Below the pieces are notes generated by a model, which did not search any database, was not told where the DNA came from, and worked only from the letters and a program-made list of their open reading frames with translations. DNA of 64,000 nt from Candidatus Korarchaeota archaeon NZ13-K (GTDB lineage Archaea > Korarchaeota > Korarchaeia > Korarchaeales > Korarchaeaceae): positions 1 through 64,000 of the forward strand of contig MAIU01000001.1 in the NCBI GenBank assembly GCA_003344655.1. Reading direction: 5' to 3'. Numbering within the stretch: position 1 is the stretch's first letter; every line of letters begins with the position of its first letter. Position numbers and translations under genes: made by a program. Below are positions 1 to 8,121 of the stretch, piece by piece.

Positions 1-418
1 CACCCGATTGAACGAGATCTCCCCTCACCACCTCAGGAACCCAGTGCCACCTCCTGTCCCTAGGTAGTGTTGGGGATTTTATGCCCCTGGTTATGAAAGG
101 TCCGCCTGCCCTCTCAGCTATAACCTCGAGAGGTCTCCCGAGCCCGTCCAAAACCTGCCCTAGGAGTCCAGGTCCCAGCTCAGCTGACAGAGGCTCCCCC
201 GTCCTCTCCACGGGCTCACCGGCCTTCAAGCCCCCCGTGGGTTCGTAAACTTGTATGATAGCTCTGTCACCCTCTATCCTCACGATCTCCCCTATTAGCC
301 TTTCCTCCCCGATGTAGACCACTTCCCTTATCTTGGAACCTCTCATTCCCTCAGCAATGACGACGGGACCCTTAATGTGGACTATAACTCCCCTCCCGAC
401 ATAGGCCTGTTCGAGCAT
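1..418 (-). CDS. atpA: A-type ATP synthase catalytic subunit A, N-terminal part (cut by window edge)
   Basis: Partial gene running off the left edge; about 139 residues are visible. Subunit A is the catalytic, nucleotide-binding subunit of the membrane-bound archaeal A1Ao ATP synthase. The visible part is the N-terminal beta-barrel, with the family patterns [47 protein letters not shown] and DGLGRPL, followed by the start of the non-homologous insert region (ITRGIKSP, then GDLVQSG). The P-loop lies beyond the window. The ATG directly follows the TAG of the subunit E gene, so the two are probably translationally coupled. Gene order H-E-A with F nearby is typical of archaeal ATP synthase operons. 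Confidence 0.93.
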   Translation of the reverse strand, partial: MLEQAYVGRGVIVHIKGPVVIAEGMRGSKIREVVYIGEERLIGEIVRIEGDRAIIQVYEPTGGLKAGEPVERTGEPLSAELGPGLLGQVLDGLGRPLEVIAERAGGPFITRGIKSPTLPRDRRWHWVPEVVRGDLVQSG

Positions 419-1051
419 CTAAATCCCCCCGAAGATCCTCTCGACCAAGTAAGGCATCTTCCTCTCCAAATAGCTCCTAAGCCTTCCGTCGAAGGTATTG
501 TAGTACCTTCTCTCATCGCTCGAATCCTTAACGACAACCCCGCCTATTATGGGCAATCCCTTAGGGTCGACCCTGGCTTTAATACCCTCCCTCTCCAGCT
601 CTTCGGAGATGCTCACTAAGATCTCTCTATCCCTCTCCCTGCCGGCTAGGTGTACTTCCCTATCACCCAGGGCTCTCACCCCCTCCACGACGTACCTCCT
701 CAGTATCTCGTGGTAATCGAAGTTTGGATCCTCCCCATTTGCTATCCTCTGGAGTCTCTCTCGAACGGACCCAATCAAGTAGTCAAGCACCTCCTTCTTC
801 GCCCTCAGTATCATCTGGTTCGCTTCAACTTCCGCGGCGCTTCTCCTTCTGGCGATCTCATCCTTCATTTCTCTCTCCAATCTCTCCCTCCTGCTCCTGA
901 TTATGCGCTCGGCTTCCTTTCTGGCCGACTCCACTATCTCATCAGCTCTCCTCCGGGCCTCTCTCATTATGGCCTCGGCCCTGTCCTCGGCCACCTTCAG
1001 TATGGCCCTGACTATGGCCTCCGAGTCCCTGGTCTCAACAAGCTCACTCAC
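419..1051 (-). CDS. atpE: A-type ATP synthase subunit E
   Basis: Peripheral-stalk subunit of the A1Ao ATP synthase, 210 residues, close to the usual family length of about 200. The first 100 or so residues form a charged alpha-helical coiled coil rich in Arg, Glu and Ala. The C-terminal half is a mixed alpha/beta domain with the typical stretch IIGGVVVKDSSDERRYYNTF and the closing motif LVERIFGG. It overlaps the upstream subunit H gene by 8 bp and abuts subunit A, so H-E-A are one transcription unit. In the family, the N-terminal helix pairs with subunit H to make the stator stalk. Confidence 0.93.
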   Translation of the reverse strand: MSELVETRDSEAIVRAILKVAEDRAEAIMREARRRADEIVESARKEAERIIRSRRERLEREMKDEIARRRSAAEVEANQMILRAKKEVLDYLIGSVRERLQRIANGEDPNFDYHEILRRYVVEGVRALGDREVHLAGRERDREILVSISEELEREGIKARVDPKGLPIIGGVVVKDSSDERRYYNTFDGRLRSYLERKMPYLVERIFGGI

Positions 1052-1340
1052 CGAAAATCACCTCCCTGAGCACCTCATCAATCATGCGTTCAACTCTCTC
1101 CATGGCTGTTCTTCTCAAATCCTCAGCCTTTCTGGCAGCCTCCTTAAGAATTCTATCCTCCTCAGCGTTTAACTCTTGCATTAGAGCAACCTCTATAGGG
1201 CTTTTCCTAGCCTCCTCAACTATGCGTTTCGCTTCCTCCTCAGCGAGCTCGATCATCCTCTTAGCCTCAGCCTCGGCGTTCTCCACTATCTTGGCAGCCT
1301 CCTTCTCGGCTTCTATTATGGCTTCAACCAACCTCGGCAT
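1044..1340 (-). CDS. ahaH: A-type ATP synthase subunit H (stalk coiled coil)
   Basis: 98-residue protein predicted to be one long helix, built of Ala/Glu/Lys/Arg repeats such as EAEKEAAKIVENAEAEAKRM. Length, composition and position directly before subunit E match the archaeal ATP synthase subunit H, which forms a right-handed coiled coil with the E N-terminus in the peripheral stalk. Low complexity makes the sequence alone weak evidence; the assignment rests on context. It starts 11 bp after the subunit F gene and overlaps subunit E by 8 bp. It could instead be called a generic V-type ATPase G-like subunit. Confidence 0.85.
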   Translation of the reverse strand: MPRLVEAIIEAEKEAAKIVENAEAEAKRMIELAEEEAKRIVEEARKSPIEVALMQELNAEEDRILKEAARKAEDLRRTAMERVERMIDEVLREVIFGE

Positions 1341-1351
1341 GGCATCGCCCC

Positions 1352-1696
1352 CTAAAACCTTAATTCCTCAGTACCCAGGGCCTTAGCCAGTAGGGAAGAT
1401 AACTCCTTCAATCTGATCCCCCTGCATCCCTCCATATCTGGGACTACGGCAAAAACAGGACTGACTTTTCCCCTTCTCAGGAGATCCTCCCTATAATCCC
1501 TTATCTCCTCAGCCACCCTTTCGTTAACGAAAACGACGTGCGGGAGCTCACCCTCATTATCCTTGAAGAACCTTATGAGAGCACTCCTGCCCTTAAGAAC
1601 CTTAGCGGAGATCCCTATCATTTCGAATCCGAGAGCTAGGAGCTCATCATCCGTTACGGCGATCGGTGAGCTTGATATTTTCCCCCTAACGGTCAT
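1352..1696 (-). CDS. atpF: A-type ATP synthase subunit F
   Basis: Small rotor-associated (central stalk) subunit, 114 residues from the chosen start. The Rossmann-like pattern is visible: an opening strand SSPIAVTDDELLALGFEMIGI (usually IAVIGD..T..GFRLAGI), then VVFVNERVAEEIRDYREDL and PVFAVVPDMEGCRGI, where the family has VEIPDKEGP. An in-frame ATG 48 bp further upstream (1744) lies beyond the TATA-like element at 1725-1738. The ATG at 1696 sits about 35 bp from the centre of that element, which suits a nearly leaderless mRNA, so it is preferred. It would be the first gene of the visible ATP synthase operon. Confidence 0.85.
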   Translation of the reverse strand: MTVRGKISSSPIAVTDDELLALGFEMIGISAKVLKGRSALIRFFKDNEGELPHVVFVNERVAEEIRDYREDLLRRGKVSPVFAVVPDMEGCRGIRLKELSSLLAKALGTEELRF

Positions 1697-1724
1697 CGAC
1701 CGCACCGGCTCATCGTGGCGAGGA

Positions 1725-1738
1725 AAAATATAAAAAGC
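1725..1738. promoter_or_regulatory. TATA element shared by atpF (minus) and tRNA-Leu (plus)
   Basis: AT-rich element AAAAATATAAAAAG. On the plus strand its centre is about 30 bp before the mature tRNA-Leu 5' end; on the minus strand it is about 35 bp before the atpF ATG. No other TATA-like sequence lies between the two genes. Archaeal TATA boxes sit about 26 bp upstream of the transcription start, so one element could serve both directions. Bidirectional use is an inference. Confidence 0.6.
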
Positions 1739-1761
1739 CTTCACCGTTGGCCGCTCGGGGG

Positions 1762-1847
1762 GCGGGGGTGGCCGAGCCGGACGAAGGCGGCGGACTTAAG
1801 ATCCGCTGGGCGCGAGGCCCTCGTGGGTTCAAATCCCACCCCCCGCA
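1762..1847 (+). tRNA. tRNA-Leu (TAA anticodon)
   Basis: 86-nt class II tRNA with a long variable arm. Acceptor GCGGGGG pairs with CCCCCGC (1840-1846), with A as discriminator. The anticodon stem GCGGA/TCCGC encloses loop CTTAAGA (anticodon TAA), the variable arm is GGGCGCGAGGCCC, and the T-arm is GTGGG-TTCAAAT-CCCAC. No intron is visible and CCA is not encoded. A TATA element is centred about 30 bp upstream. Confidence 0.97.
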
Positions 1848-1929
1848 TCCCATTGACTTTAAAAAGCTTTTCATAGTACGGGCCTGCTATGACGAGAGAT
1901 TTTTATTGGTGCGGTCCACAGACCGATAG

Positions 1930-2520
1930 GTGCGCCGATTGACCCTCGAGAGGGAGGTCAAGCTGAGAATATCTCATTCCGCTTTCATGAGGGCCCTCAG
2001 ATCTGCCGGGATGACGTACGAGCTCAAGAGCTCCACATCACAGGAGGATCTATACCTAGATTTCGATGACTGCAGGCTCATGCTCAGCGACTCAGTCCTG
2101 AGGATCAGGTCATCCGGTGATGGTGTCTGGATCACCTACAAAGGTCCCAGGCACTTTGAGGGTGGGGAGAAGGTTAGGGAGGAGCTGGAGGCCCTTGTGG
2201 GAAGCGAAGAATGTCAGACGATATTAGGAAAACTTGGGATCTCTGAGAGATGTCCTAAAGATCTGGAGAGACTTCTAGGGGTCCTCAATGAACTCGGAAT
2301 TAAAGAAAGGGTCAGAGTGAGGAAGAGGAGAAGGGAGCTGAGGATCAATGGAATGGAGCTGAGGGTTTACTTGGATGATGTGGAGCATCTCGGGGAATTC
2401 GTCGAGGTGGAGGGGGAGGGCTCAATGAAACTGGTTAGAATGCTGGGGATGAACTGCAGAGTTGTAATTCCAAGCTACGCTGATCTAATACACGCTGTGA
2501 TGGGATCTAGAGACTCCTGA
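1930..2520 (+). CDS. CYTH-domain triphosphatase / class IV adenylate cyclase-like protein
   Basis: 196-residue CYTH protein, a triphosphate tunnel metalloenzyme. The diagnostic ExExK motif is EREVK at residues 7-11. Further tunnel residues are visible in VLRIRSSGDGVWITYKGP, RVRKRRREL and the closing strand LGEFVEVEGE. Family members hydrolyse inorganic triphosphate or thiamine triphosphate, or act as CyaB-type cyclases, on triphosphate substrates with divalent metal in the cytoplasm; the substrate cannot be read from sequence. The GTG start fits a leaderless mRNA, with TTTTTATT at 1900-1907 about 26 bp upstream; a TTG three codons later is possible. The 3' end overlaps the convergent deaminase gene by 36 bp. 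Confidence 0.82.
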   Translation: MRRLTLEREVKLRISHSAFMRALRSAGMTYELKSSTSQEDLYLDFDDCRLMLSDSVLRIRSSGDGVWITYKGPRHFEGGEKVREELEALVGSEECQTILGKLGISERCPKDLERLLGVLNELGIKERVRVRKRRRELRINGMELRVYLDDVEHLGEFVEVEGEGSMKLVRMLGMNCRVVIPSYADLIHAVMGSRDS

Positions 2521-3801
2521 TCTCTCCAGAAGATCCATGGAACTCCTTTCAGCCTCCTCGTATATTCCCTCCTCATCTCTTACCGTGAGTAACCCGTCCC
2601 TGAGGAGCAGATTCCCCTTGACGATCACGTACCTCACATCGGTGGATCTGGCTGAGTAAACTATGTTCGAGATCACGGAGTGAAGGGGATTCCACCACGG
2701 GACCTTGGTGCTGAGGAGCACGATATCGGCCTCATACCCCTCCTGTATTCTCCCCACCTTCCAAGGGAGATGGCTGGCTGGAATCACCGTGGCCATGTCG
2801 AGGACCAGCTGAGCCTGCATCACAGTAGGATCCATCCTTCTGACCTTATGGATCAGAGCTGCGATTTTCATAGTCTCGAACATGTCCAAAGTATTGTTGC
2901 TAGCGGCTCCATCAGTCCCCAGGGCTACCTTGATCCCCCTCTCCAAGAGCTCAGGAACAGGGGAGATTCCGGAGGATAGCTTCAGATTGCTAACCGGATT
3001 GTGAGAGACAAGGGATCCGGAATTCAATATAAGCGGTATCTCGTCTTCCCTAGGCCATACCAAGTGGGCCAGGACAGTTTTCCTCCCGAGAACACCTGTT
3101 TCATGGAGCAACTTGACTGGAGTGCTACCATACTTCTCGCTAACCTCCTTGACTTCACCTTCGGTCTCGGATGCATGTATCTGTATCCAGGATCCCGATT
3201 CGGCTCTACTGGAGATTTCAGAGAGACCCCTTGGCGATACAGTGTACGGTGCATGAGGGCCGTAGCATGGCAGTATGAGGGGGTCCCCAGCCCATCTCCT
3301 AACGAAGGAATCGGCCACCTTGAGGCATTCATCGAAGTCCTTACACTCAGGTGTTCCGAAGTCTAATATGGCGGACGCGAGAACACCCCTAACACCGAAA
3401 CTCTTGAAGACATCGGCTATTGTCTCCTCGAAGAAGTACATGTCGAATATCGTCGTTGTCCCCGTCCTCACGGACTCGAGTAGCCCTAGCTCGGTGCCAG
3501 CCCTCACGTGATGGGGCCTCAGGTTCGCCTCCATTGGCCATATCTTCTCCGTCAACCATTCCCTCAGAGGCATGTCATCGGCCACTCCCCTGAAGAGTGT
3601 CATGGGTATATGTGTGTGAGTGTTTATCAGGCCTGGAATTGCGATCATTCCCCTACCGTCTATGACTTCATCAGCTGCTGTAGAAAAATTCCCAATCCTC
3701 TCAATGACTCCATCCTTGATCAATATGTCCTTGTCTCTTAGGATCCTTCTCTCGCTGTCCTGAGTCACTAGGTAGCTAACATTCCTTATCAGGATCTCCA
3801 T
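2485..3801 (-). CDS. mtaD: MTA/SAH deaminase-type amidohydrolase
   Basis: 438-residue amidohydrolase-superfamily enzyme most like 5-methylthioadenosine/S-adenosylhomocysteine deaminases (TrzA/AtzA group). Metal-binding motifs appear in order: NTHTHIPMTLFRG (HxH), IHASETEGEV (His plus catalytic Glu), LAHLVWP, and LGTDGAASNN (catalytic Asp). A short beta sandwich is formed by both ends (DILIKDGVIERIG; YEADIVLLSTKVP; RYVIVKGNLLLRDG). Deamination of MTA or SAH to the inosyl form would be a methionine/SAM recycling step, but the family also includes other deaminases. The ATG at 3801 follows a GAGGAAGGGG ribosome-binding site; a start 30 bp upstream would lie inside the TATA element, so it is rejected. 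Confidence 0.82.
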   Translation of the reverse strand: MEILIRNVSYLVTQDSERRILRDKDILIKDGVIERIGNFSTAADEVIDGRGMIAIPGLINTHTHIPMTLFRGVADDMPLREWLTEKIWPMEANLRPHHVRAGTELGLLESVRTGTTTIFDMYFFEETIADVFKSFGVRGVLASAILDFGTPECKDFDECLKVADSFVRRWAGDPLILPCYGPHAPYTVSPRGLSEISSRAESGSWIQIHASETEGEVKEVSEKYGSTPVKLLHETGVLGRKTVLAHLVWPREDEIPLILNSGSLVSHNPVSNLKLSSGISPVPELLERGIKVALGTDGAASNNTLDMFETMKIAALIHKVRRMDPTVMQAQLVLDMATVIPASHLPWKVGRIQEGYEADIVLLSTKVPWWNPLHSVISNIVYSARSTDVRYVIVKGNLLLRDGLLTVRDEEGIYEEAERSSMDLLERSGVSRSHHSVY

Positions 3802-3829
3802 GCAGACCCCTTCCTCTCGAGATCGATTC

Positions 3830-3840
3830 ACTTAAATAGG
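3830..3840. promoter_or_regulatory. TATA element shared by mtaD (minus) and the metallopeptidase (plus)
   Basis: ACTTAAATAGG is the only AT-rich element between the divergent genes. Its centre (about 3835) is 34 bp from the mtaD ATG at 3801 and 33 bp from the peptidase ATG at 3868, an almost symmetrical arrangement that fits two divergent transcripts with very short leaders. Confidence 0.6.
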
Positions 3841-3867
3841 CTTTCAGCTGGGATGCCCGACGATAGC

Positions 3868-5430
3868 ATGAGGAAATGCCTCGCGGTCATTGTGCTGATA
3901 ATGCTGCTCCCGGTCCCCAGCTTCGTGGCGGCGCAGGGAGGAGGATTATACACATACACATACATCGTCAGGGAGACGGGCTGGATAGATATAACGACCA
4001 GATTCGAGTCCAATGGATCCGGGGCCAGTTGGGTCCTCGTTCCCAAGTTCCAGAAATACTCGATCAGGGTGCTTTCCGGATCCATTCAGGATTACAGGTT
4101 GATAGAGAACACGAGCTACTACTTCTACTCCAACTACACATTCTCATACTCACCGGGAACCGTTCTGGAGATCAACTGGAGTTACAGGTTTGGGGCCCTC
4201 ATAGTGGAGCCAAATGGAGCGTTCTTCTCAACGCAAATAGCGTTCAGCCGTAAGGATGATGCGCTGATCTTAGTGAGGCTACCCTCTGAGTACTCGGTGC
4301 AGGGGGTGGAGCCTGAGGGCTACGCCCTAGAGAGGGGAGAGGGATACACGGATGTGAAGTACTACCTTGACGGCTCGAAGAACAACACGATGAGGGTCCT
4401 GATCTCCTTCAGGACCAAGGAGGGGACCATGGAGGAGATGAGCGTGGGAAAGCTCACCATAATCTACCCCAAGAGGTACGAGGATTTCGCCTACAATATA
4501 ACCAGGTATTACGAGAGAGCGCTCCCAATGATTCAAAACATAACCTCCATTAGGGATGAAATACCAATAAAGGTGAACTTATTCGTGCCTGAGAAGATGG
4601 AAGACATAACGACTCAGGGCTACACTGGTCTCAGGTACACCTCGGACATAATAACGCAGGGTGAGATCAATCTAAACATGATGCTAGCTAGAATGGCCGA
4701 ATACGAGCTCCCCCTCACCCTGATACATGAGCTCCTTCACCAATACATGCAGGTGGCCGGACTGGGCATAGGGGTGAGGTGGATGCATGAGGGCCTGGCT
4801 CAGTACCTCAGCTCTGTGATAGTGAGGGAGCTCGGGATCAATCCGCCGGAGGAGCCCGACAGCGAGACCATTAACCTGGTTATGACCACCACTGGTGGTG
4901 ACTTCAGCTTCCTGCTTGATTGGAGGGGAGGAGGTCTCCCTGGGGACCCATCCCTCTACTACACGGCCAGCCTGATGATAGTCAAGGACCTGGCAGACAG
5001 GTACGGTGGTTACGGTGTTTACAGGAGGCTCTTCGAGGAGATGGTGAGGGATAGAGCCACGGTGAACTCCCCAGAGGAGTTGCTTAAGTACCTGAACAGG
5101 GCAGTGGGGAAAGACGTCTCCGGATTCTTCAAATCGTATGGGATCATGATCTCCGAAAATCCGCAGCAATCCAGCCTTTTGAAGGCGGCCTGGACATACG
5201 TGAGACAGACCTCGTGGATGAACCCGTTCAGCGGATACGCTGAGAGGCTGCTGGAGGAGGGCTCGGAGAGGTCTGCCGTATCTGCGATATACCTGACTTT
5301 GATGGGGGTCCTGATCGAGGCGCTCGCGCTGGCCGTACTCCTCTGGACCTTATTCAATGTTACTGGTAAAAAATTTAGAAAATTCTCTCAAGTTTCTCAA
5401 GATTTACAAGAAAATTCCATTTCTCCATAA
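3868..5430 (+). CDS. Secreted, membrane-anchored M1-like metallopeptidase
   Basis: 520 residues. An N-terminal signal peptide (MRKCLAVIVLIMLLPVPSFVAA) is followed by a beta-rich extracytoplasmic region with many N-glycosylation sequons (NGS, NTS, NYT, NWS, NIT), a gluzincin catalytic domain, and a C-terminal membrane helix (about IYLTLMGVLIEALALAVLLWTLF) with a basic tail. The zinc site is HELLH near residue 287 plus the Glu of HEGLAQYL 16 residues later, as in M1/M61-like aminopeptidases. It probably trims peptides outside the cell while anchored by the C-terminal helix. An ATG five codons upstream lies before the expected transcription start. The 3' end overlaps porB by 56 bp, tail to tail. 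Confidence 0.82.
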   Translation: MRKCLAVIVLIMLLPVPSFVAAQGGGLYTYTYIVRETGWIDITTRFESNGSGASWVLVPKFQKYSIRVLSGSIQDYRLIENTSYYFYSNYTFSYSPGTVLEINWSYRFGALIVEPNGAFFSTQIAFSRKDDALILVRLPSEYSVQGVEPEGYALERGEGYTDVKYYLDGSKNNTMRVLISFRTKEGTMEEMSVGKLTIIYPKRYEDFAYNITRYYERALPMIQNITSIRDEIPIKVNLFVPEKMEDITTQGYTGLRYTSDIITQGEINLNMMLARMAEYELPLTLIHELLHQYMQVAGLGIGVRWMHEGLAQYLSSVIVRELGINPPEEPDSETINLVMTTTGGDFSFLLDWRGGGLPGDPSLYYTASLMIVKDLADRYGGYGVYRRLFEEMVRDRATVNSPEELLKYLNRAVGKDVSGFFKSYGIMISENPQQSSLLKAAWTYVRQTSWMNPFSGYAERLLEEGSERSAVSAIYLTLMGVLIEALALAVLLWTLFNVTGKKFRKFSQVSQDLQENSISP

Positions 5431-6262
5431 CCAATTTCTCCATCTCCTCGATATCCTCATCGCTCAGGGATTCAAACCTCCTCTGCATCCTTATGAACTC
5501 CCTGAGGGGCTTCTTCCTCGGCTTCACAGTTATCCTCAGCTTACCCTCCTCTATCTCATATAGGGGCCAGAAATAGGTGTCAACAGCAAGCTTCCCTACC
5601 TCAGCTGTCTTGTTGACCGGGAAATCCCAGCCTGGGGGGCAAGGGGAGAATATGTGTATGTACTTGAATCCCCTGATCTTCCTCGCCTTCTCCAATTTAT
5701 TGGCGAGATCGAAGGGATATCCCACGCTGGCTGTCGCAACATAAGGCACTCTATGTGCAGCGACTATCATAGGCATGTCCTTAGGCATCTCCTGCTTACC
5801 CGTCGGGGTCGTCTTAGTTATGGCCTTCATGGGGGTGGCGCCGGACCTCTGTATCCCGGTGTTCATGTAGGCCTCATTATCGTAGCATATATAGATGATG
5901 TTTTCCCCTCTCTCCGCGGCCCCCGAGAGCGCTTGTAGCCCTATGTCAACGGTGCCTCCATCACCAGCCCAAACAACGACATTTACATCCTTCCCCATGA
6001 ACTTATAGGCCCTCTGAACTCCTGAAGCCGCCGCGGCTGCTGCTGCGAAGGCGAAATTGAGTATTGGCGCCGATATGGCGCTTCTAGGATAGGGTGACTG
6101 AATTATGCTGAAGCAGCATGCGGGGATGACGTAGACGGTGTTGGGCCCGAGGATCCTAGAGGCTATCCTGAACGCTATAGTCGCCCCGCATCCCGGACAA
6201 GCAGCAGAACCAGGGAGGTAGGAACTCTCCCTTTTCCTCAGATCATGTATCGTTATGCTCAC
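5375..6262 (-). CDS. porB: Pyruvate:ferredoxin oxidoreductase beta subunit
   Basis: 295-residue TPP-binding subunit of a four-subunit-type pyruvate (2-oxoacid):ferredoxin oxidoreductase, which oxidatively decarboxylates the 2-oxoacid to acyl-CoA and reduces ferredoxin. Cluster-ligand cysteines are in ACPGCGATIAF and VIPACCF. The TPP/metal motif is seen as AGDGGTVDIGLQALSGAAER...CYDNEAYMNTGIQRS. C-terminal patterns PCPPGWDFP are typical of PorB. It overlaps porA by 4 bp (GTGA) with a GGAGGTGATATC ribosome-binding site before its GTG start. The operon order is D-A-B; no gamma subunit is adjacent. Pyruvate specificity is inferred from similarity to PorA/PorB rather than KorA/KorB patterns. Confidence 0.92.
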   Translation of the reverse strand: MSITIHDLRKRESSYLPGSAACPGCGATIAFRIASRILGPNTVYVIPACCFSIIQSPYPRSAISAPILNFAFAAAAAAASGVQRAYKFMGKDVNVVVWAGDGGTVDIGLQALSGAAERGENIIYICYDNEAYMNTGIQRSGATPMKAITKTTPTGKQEMPKDMPMIVAAHRVPYVATASVGYPFDLANKLEKARKIRGFKYIHIFSPCPPGWDFPVNKTAEVGKLAVDTYFWPLYEIEEGKLRITVKPRKKPLREFIRMQRRFESLSDEDIEEMEKLVMEKWNFLVNLEKLERIF

Positions 6263-7488
6263 GATATCACCTCCTCAGCCAGCTCGACCCTCTGATACTC
6301 CGGCTTCAGTTTGTACCAGTAGTAGGGCCTCTTCAGCCTGCCGGTGGATATCCTGCCGATGGCGTCCTTGGTCATCATTATCAAGTCGTTGTAAGTGATA
6401 TCCCTTCCCCCAAGTCCGGCTATATAATTGACCACCGGAGGAGCCCCTGAGATATCGTAAAGCGATGATCTGACCTCATTTCCCATAGGGCCACCTGAGC
6501 TGAAGGATATGCTCCTGTCTATCACGATGACACCCTTCCTTCCTTGAAGACTCTCCCTGAGATCCCGGTGTGGGAAGGGTCTGAATGATCTGAGCTTAAG
6601 GAGACCCACGCGCATTCCCTCGTCCCTCATGATATCGATGGCCACCTCGGCCTCCGAGGCAAGTGTGGCCGATGTTAGGAGCACGTAATCGGCGTCACTC
6701 AATCTATACTTCATCACGGCTCCGCCATGATACCTTCCGAACCTTTCGGAGAACTCCTCAGCGACATCCTCCATAATCTCCAGGGCCCTCCTCATGGAGA
6801 GATCTATGGACCATCTCATCTCCTGATACTCTTCGTCCGGGAGCACCAGGTTTCCGAAGCTTATCGGTTCCGAGGGATCAAGTAGCCAGTGTCTCGGCCT
6901 GTAAGGTGGGAGGAACTCGTCAACCTCCTCCTGCCTGGGGATCTTGACCGGCATGAAGGTGTGGCTCAGGACGAAGGCGTCCAGGCATACCATGAAGGGA
7001 AGCATCACATCTGGGTGCTCGGCAACCTTGTACATCATGATTATGGTATCCAGCACCTCTTGATTTGATGATACATAGATCTGCAGCCAGCCGGTATCCC
7101 TCTGAGACATCGCATCTTGATGATCAACGTGGATGTTCCAAGGGGGACCCAGCGCCCTGTTTATCACGGCCATGCCAACTGGGACCCTAGAACCTGCAGC
7201 CCAGTGGAGGACCTCAGCCATGTAGAGCAGCCCTTGACTTGAGGTCGCCGTGAAGGTCCTGGCTCCGGCCGCAGCGGCGCCTATCACGGCCGCCATCGCG
7301 CTGTGCTCGCTCTCTACCCTTATGTATTCGGCGTTCATGTAACCGGACTCTATGAAGGACGCCAGGTACTCAACCACGGTCGTCTGGGGAGTTATCGGGT
7401 ACGCCGCAACCACGCTGACCCTGGCGAGCTTGGCGGCCAGGGCGGCGGCATGATTTCCGGTTATTATATCCCATTCTCCCTCGACCAT
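6259..7488 (-). CDS. porA: Pyruvate:ferredoxin oxidoreductase alpha subunit
   Basis: 409-residue alpha subunit (pyrimidine-binding and transketolase C-terminal-like domains). Hallmarks are GNHAAALAAKLA, AAYPITPQTTVVE, VESEHSAMAAVIGAAAAGARTFTATSSQGL, NRALGPPWNIHVDHQDAMSQRD, and C-terminal GGPMGNEVRSSLYD. These match PorA of pyruvate oxidoreductases better than KorA. The ATG at 7488 begins 2 nt after the porD TGA; an in-frame extension reaching into porD is unlikely. It overlaps porB by 4 bp, so D-A-B are translationally coupled. Confidence 0.93.
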   Translation of the reverse strand: MVEGEWDIITGNHAAALAAKLARVSVVAAYPITPQTTVVEYLASFIESGYMNAEYIRVESEHSAMAAVIGAAAAGARTFTATSSQGLLYMAEVLHWAAGSRVPVGMAVINRALGPPWNIHVDHQDAMSQRDTGWLQIYVSSNQEVLDTIIMMYKVAEHPDVMLPFMVCLDAFVLSHTFMPVKIPRQEEVDEFLPPYRPRHWLLDPSEPISFGNLVLPDEEYQEMRWSIDLSMRRALEIMEDVAEEFSERFGRYHGGAVMKYRLSDADYVLLTSATLASEAEVAIDIMRDEGMRVGLLKLRSFRPFPHRDLRESLQGRKGVIVIDRSISFSSGGPMGNEVRSSLYDISGAPPVVNYIAGLGGRDITYNDLIMMTKDAIGRISTGRLKRPYYWYKLKPEYQRVELAEEVIS

Positions 7489-7490
7489 GC

Positions 7491-7754
7491 TCACTCCCTC
7501 ACCATCTCTATCGCCTTGGCTGGACACACGTCCGCGCAGACACCGCAGCCCTTGCAGTAGGAGAGGTCTATCGCTGGAAATCCGCTCTGATCCTCATAGA
7601 TAACCTCCTCTGGGCAATAAAGCCAGCAGATCCAACACTTGATGCATTTTCCCTCATCTATCACCGGTTTCTCGATTCTCCACAGACCTGTCTCTCCAGA
7701 AGCCCCTCTCCTTGGTTTGGAGACGGGGATCAGGATGGGTACCTCTAGCTCCAT
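7491..7754 (-). CDS. porD: Pyruvate:ferredoxin oxidoreductase delta subunit (2x[4Fe-4S])
   Basis: 87-residue ferredoxin-like subunit that passes electrons from the catalytic subunits to external ferredoxin. Two cluster motifs are visible: CIKCWICWLYCPEEVI and CKGCGVCADVCPAKAI. The N-terminal GLWRIEKPVIDEGKC segment is typical of PorD. The ATG at 7754 is favoured over one 10 codons upstream, because it lies about 20-40 bp after TATA-like stretches (7768-7776 and about 7790-7797) and gives the usual length. First gene of the porDAB unit. Confidence 0.92.
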   Translation of the reverse strand: MELEVPILIPVSKPRRGASGETGLWRIEKPVIDEGKCIKCWICWLYCPEEVIYEDQSGFPAIDLSYCKGCGVCADVCPAKAIEMVRE

Positions 7755-7857
7755 GAATTGGCACCTTTCGTTTAAGGGAAGCACTCCCAGATAAACCTAA
7801 TCATCCCACCGATACGGTGGGACACCTCGGGGGTCAAAAGAATGAGGGATAGGGGGA

Positions 7858-8121
7858 TCAATAGGCCCCCGCACCGCTTCTCGTGGGTCTCCTCTCCACT
7901 ACCTCCTCCTTCACAACGAGTTTCCTTCCCTCGAACTGCAGCTGAAGGGTCTCGCCGGCCAAGGCGCCGGGTTTCACGCTCACCTCTATGGGTTGCTCAT
8001 CCCTCATCGGGTAATAGACCTTCCAGACATTGGCCCTGAGACCGGGTCTCTTCTCCTCCAAGAACTCGAGGATTCGGTCGGTCATGGGGACACCCACTCT
8101 CCTGGACACCATACTGACCAC
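7858..8121 (-). CDS. Small hypothetical protein
   Basis: 87 residues; I do not recognise a family. It is basic and Val/Glu rich, with no Cys pair and no membrane segment. The middle, YYPMRDEQPIEVSVKPGALAGETLQLQFEGRKLVVKEE, reads like a small beta-barrel, and the tail is Arg/Gly/Ala rich. The ATG is preceded by a good GAGGTGG ribosome-binding site, and a TATA-like element (8170-8179) lies about 50 bp upstream, supporting a real gene. It sits upstream of porDAB on the same strand, separated by about 100 bp, so it may or may not be cotranscribed. Confidence 0.6.
   Translation of the reverse strand: MVSMVSRRVGVPMTDRILEFLEEKRPGLRANVWKVYYPMRDEQPIEVSVKPGALAGETLQLQFEGRKLVVKEEVVERRPTRSGAGAY

Noticed and set aside
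1727-1744. Start of atpF at the upstream ATG (1744).
   Set aside because: It lies beyond the TATA-like element, so it could not be in the transcript; ATG 1696 gives the usual subunit F N terminus.
1747-1929. 60-codon plus-strand frame over the tRNA-Leu gene.
   Set aside because: It is explained by the tRNA sequence and has no protein features.
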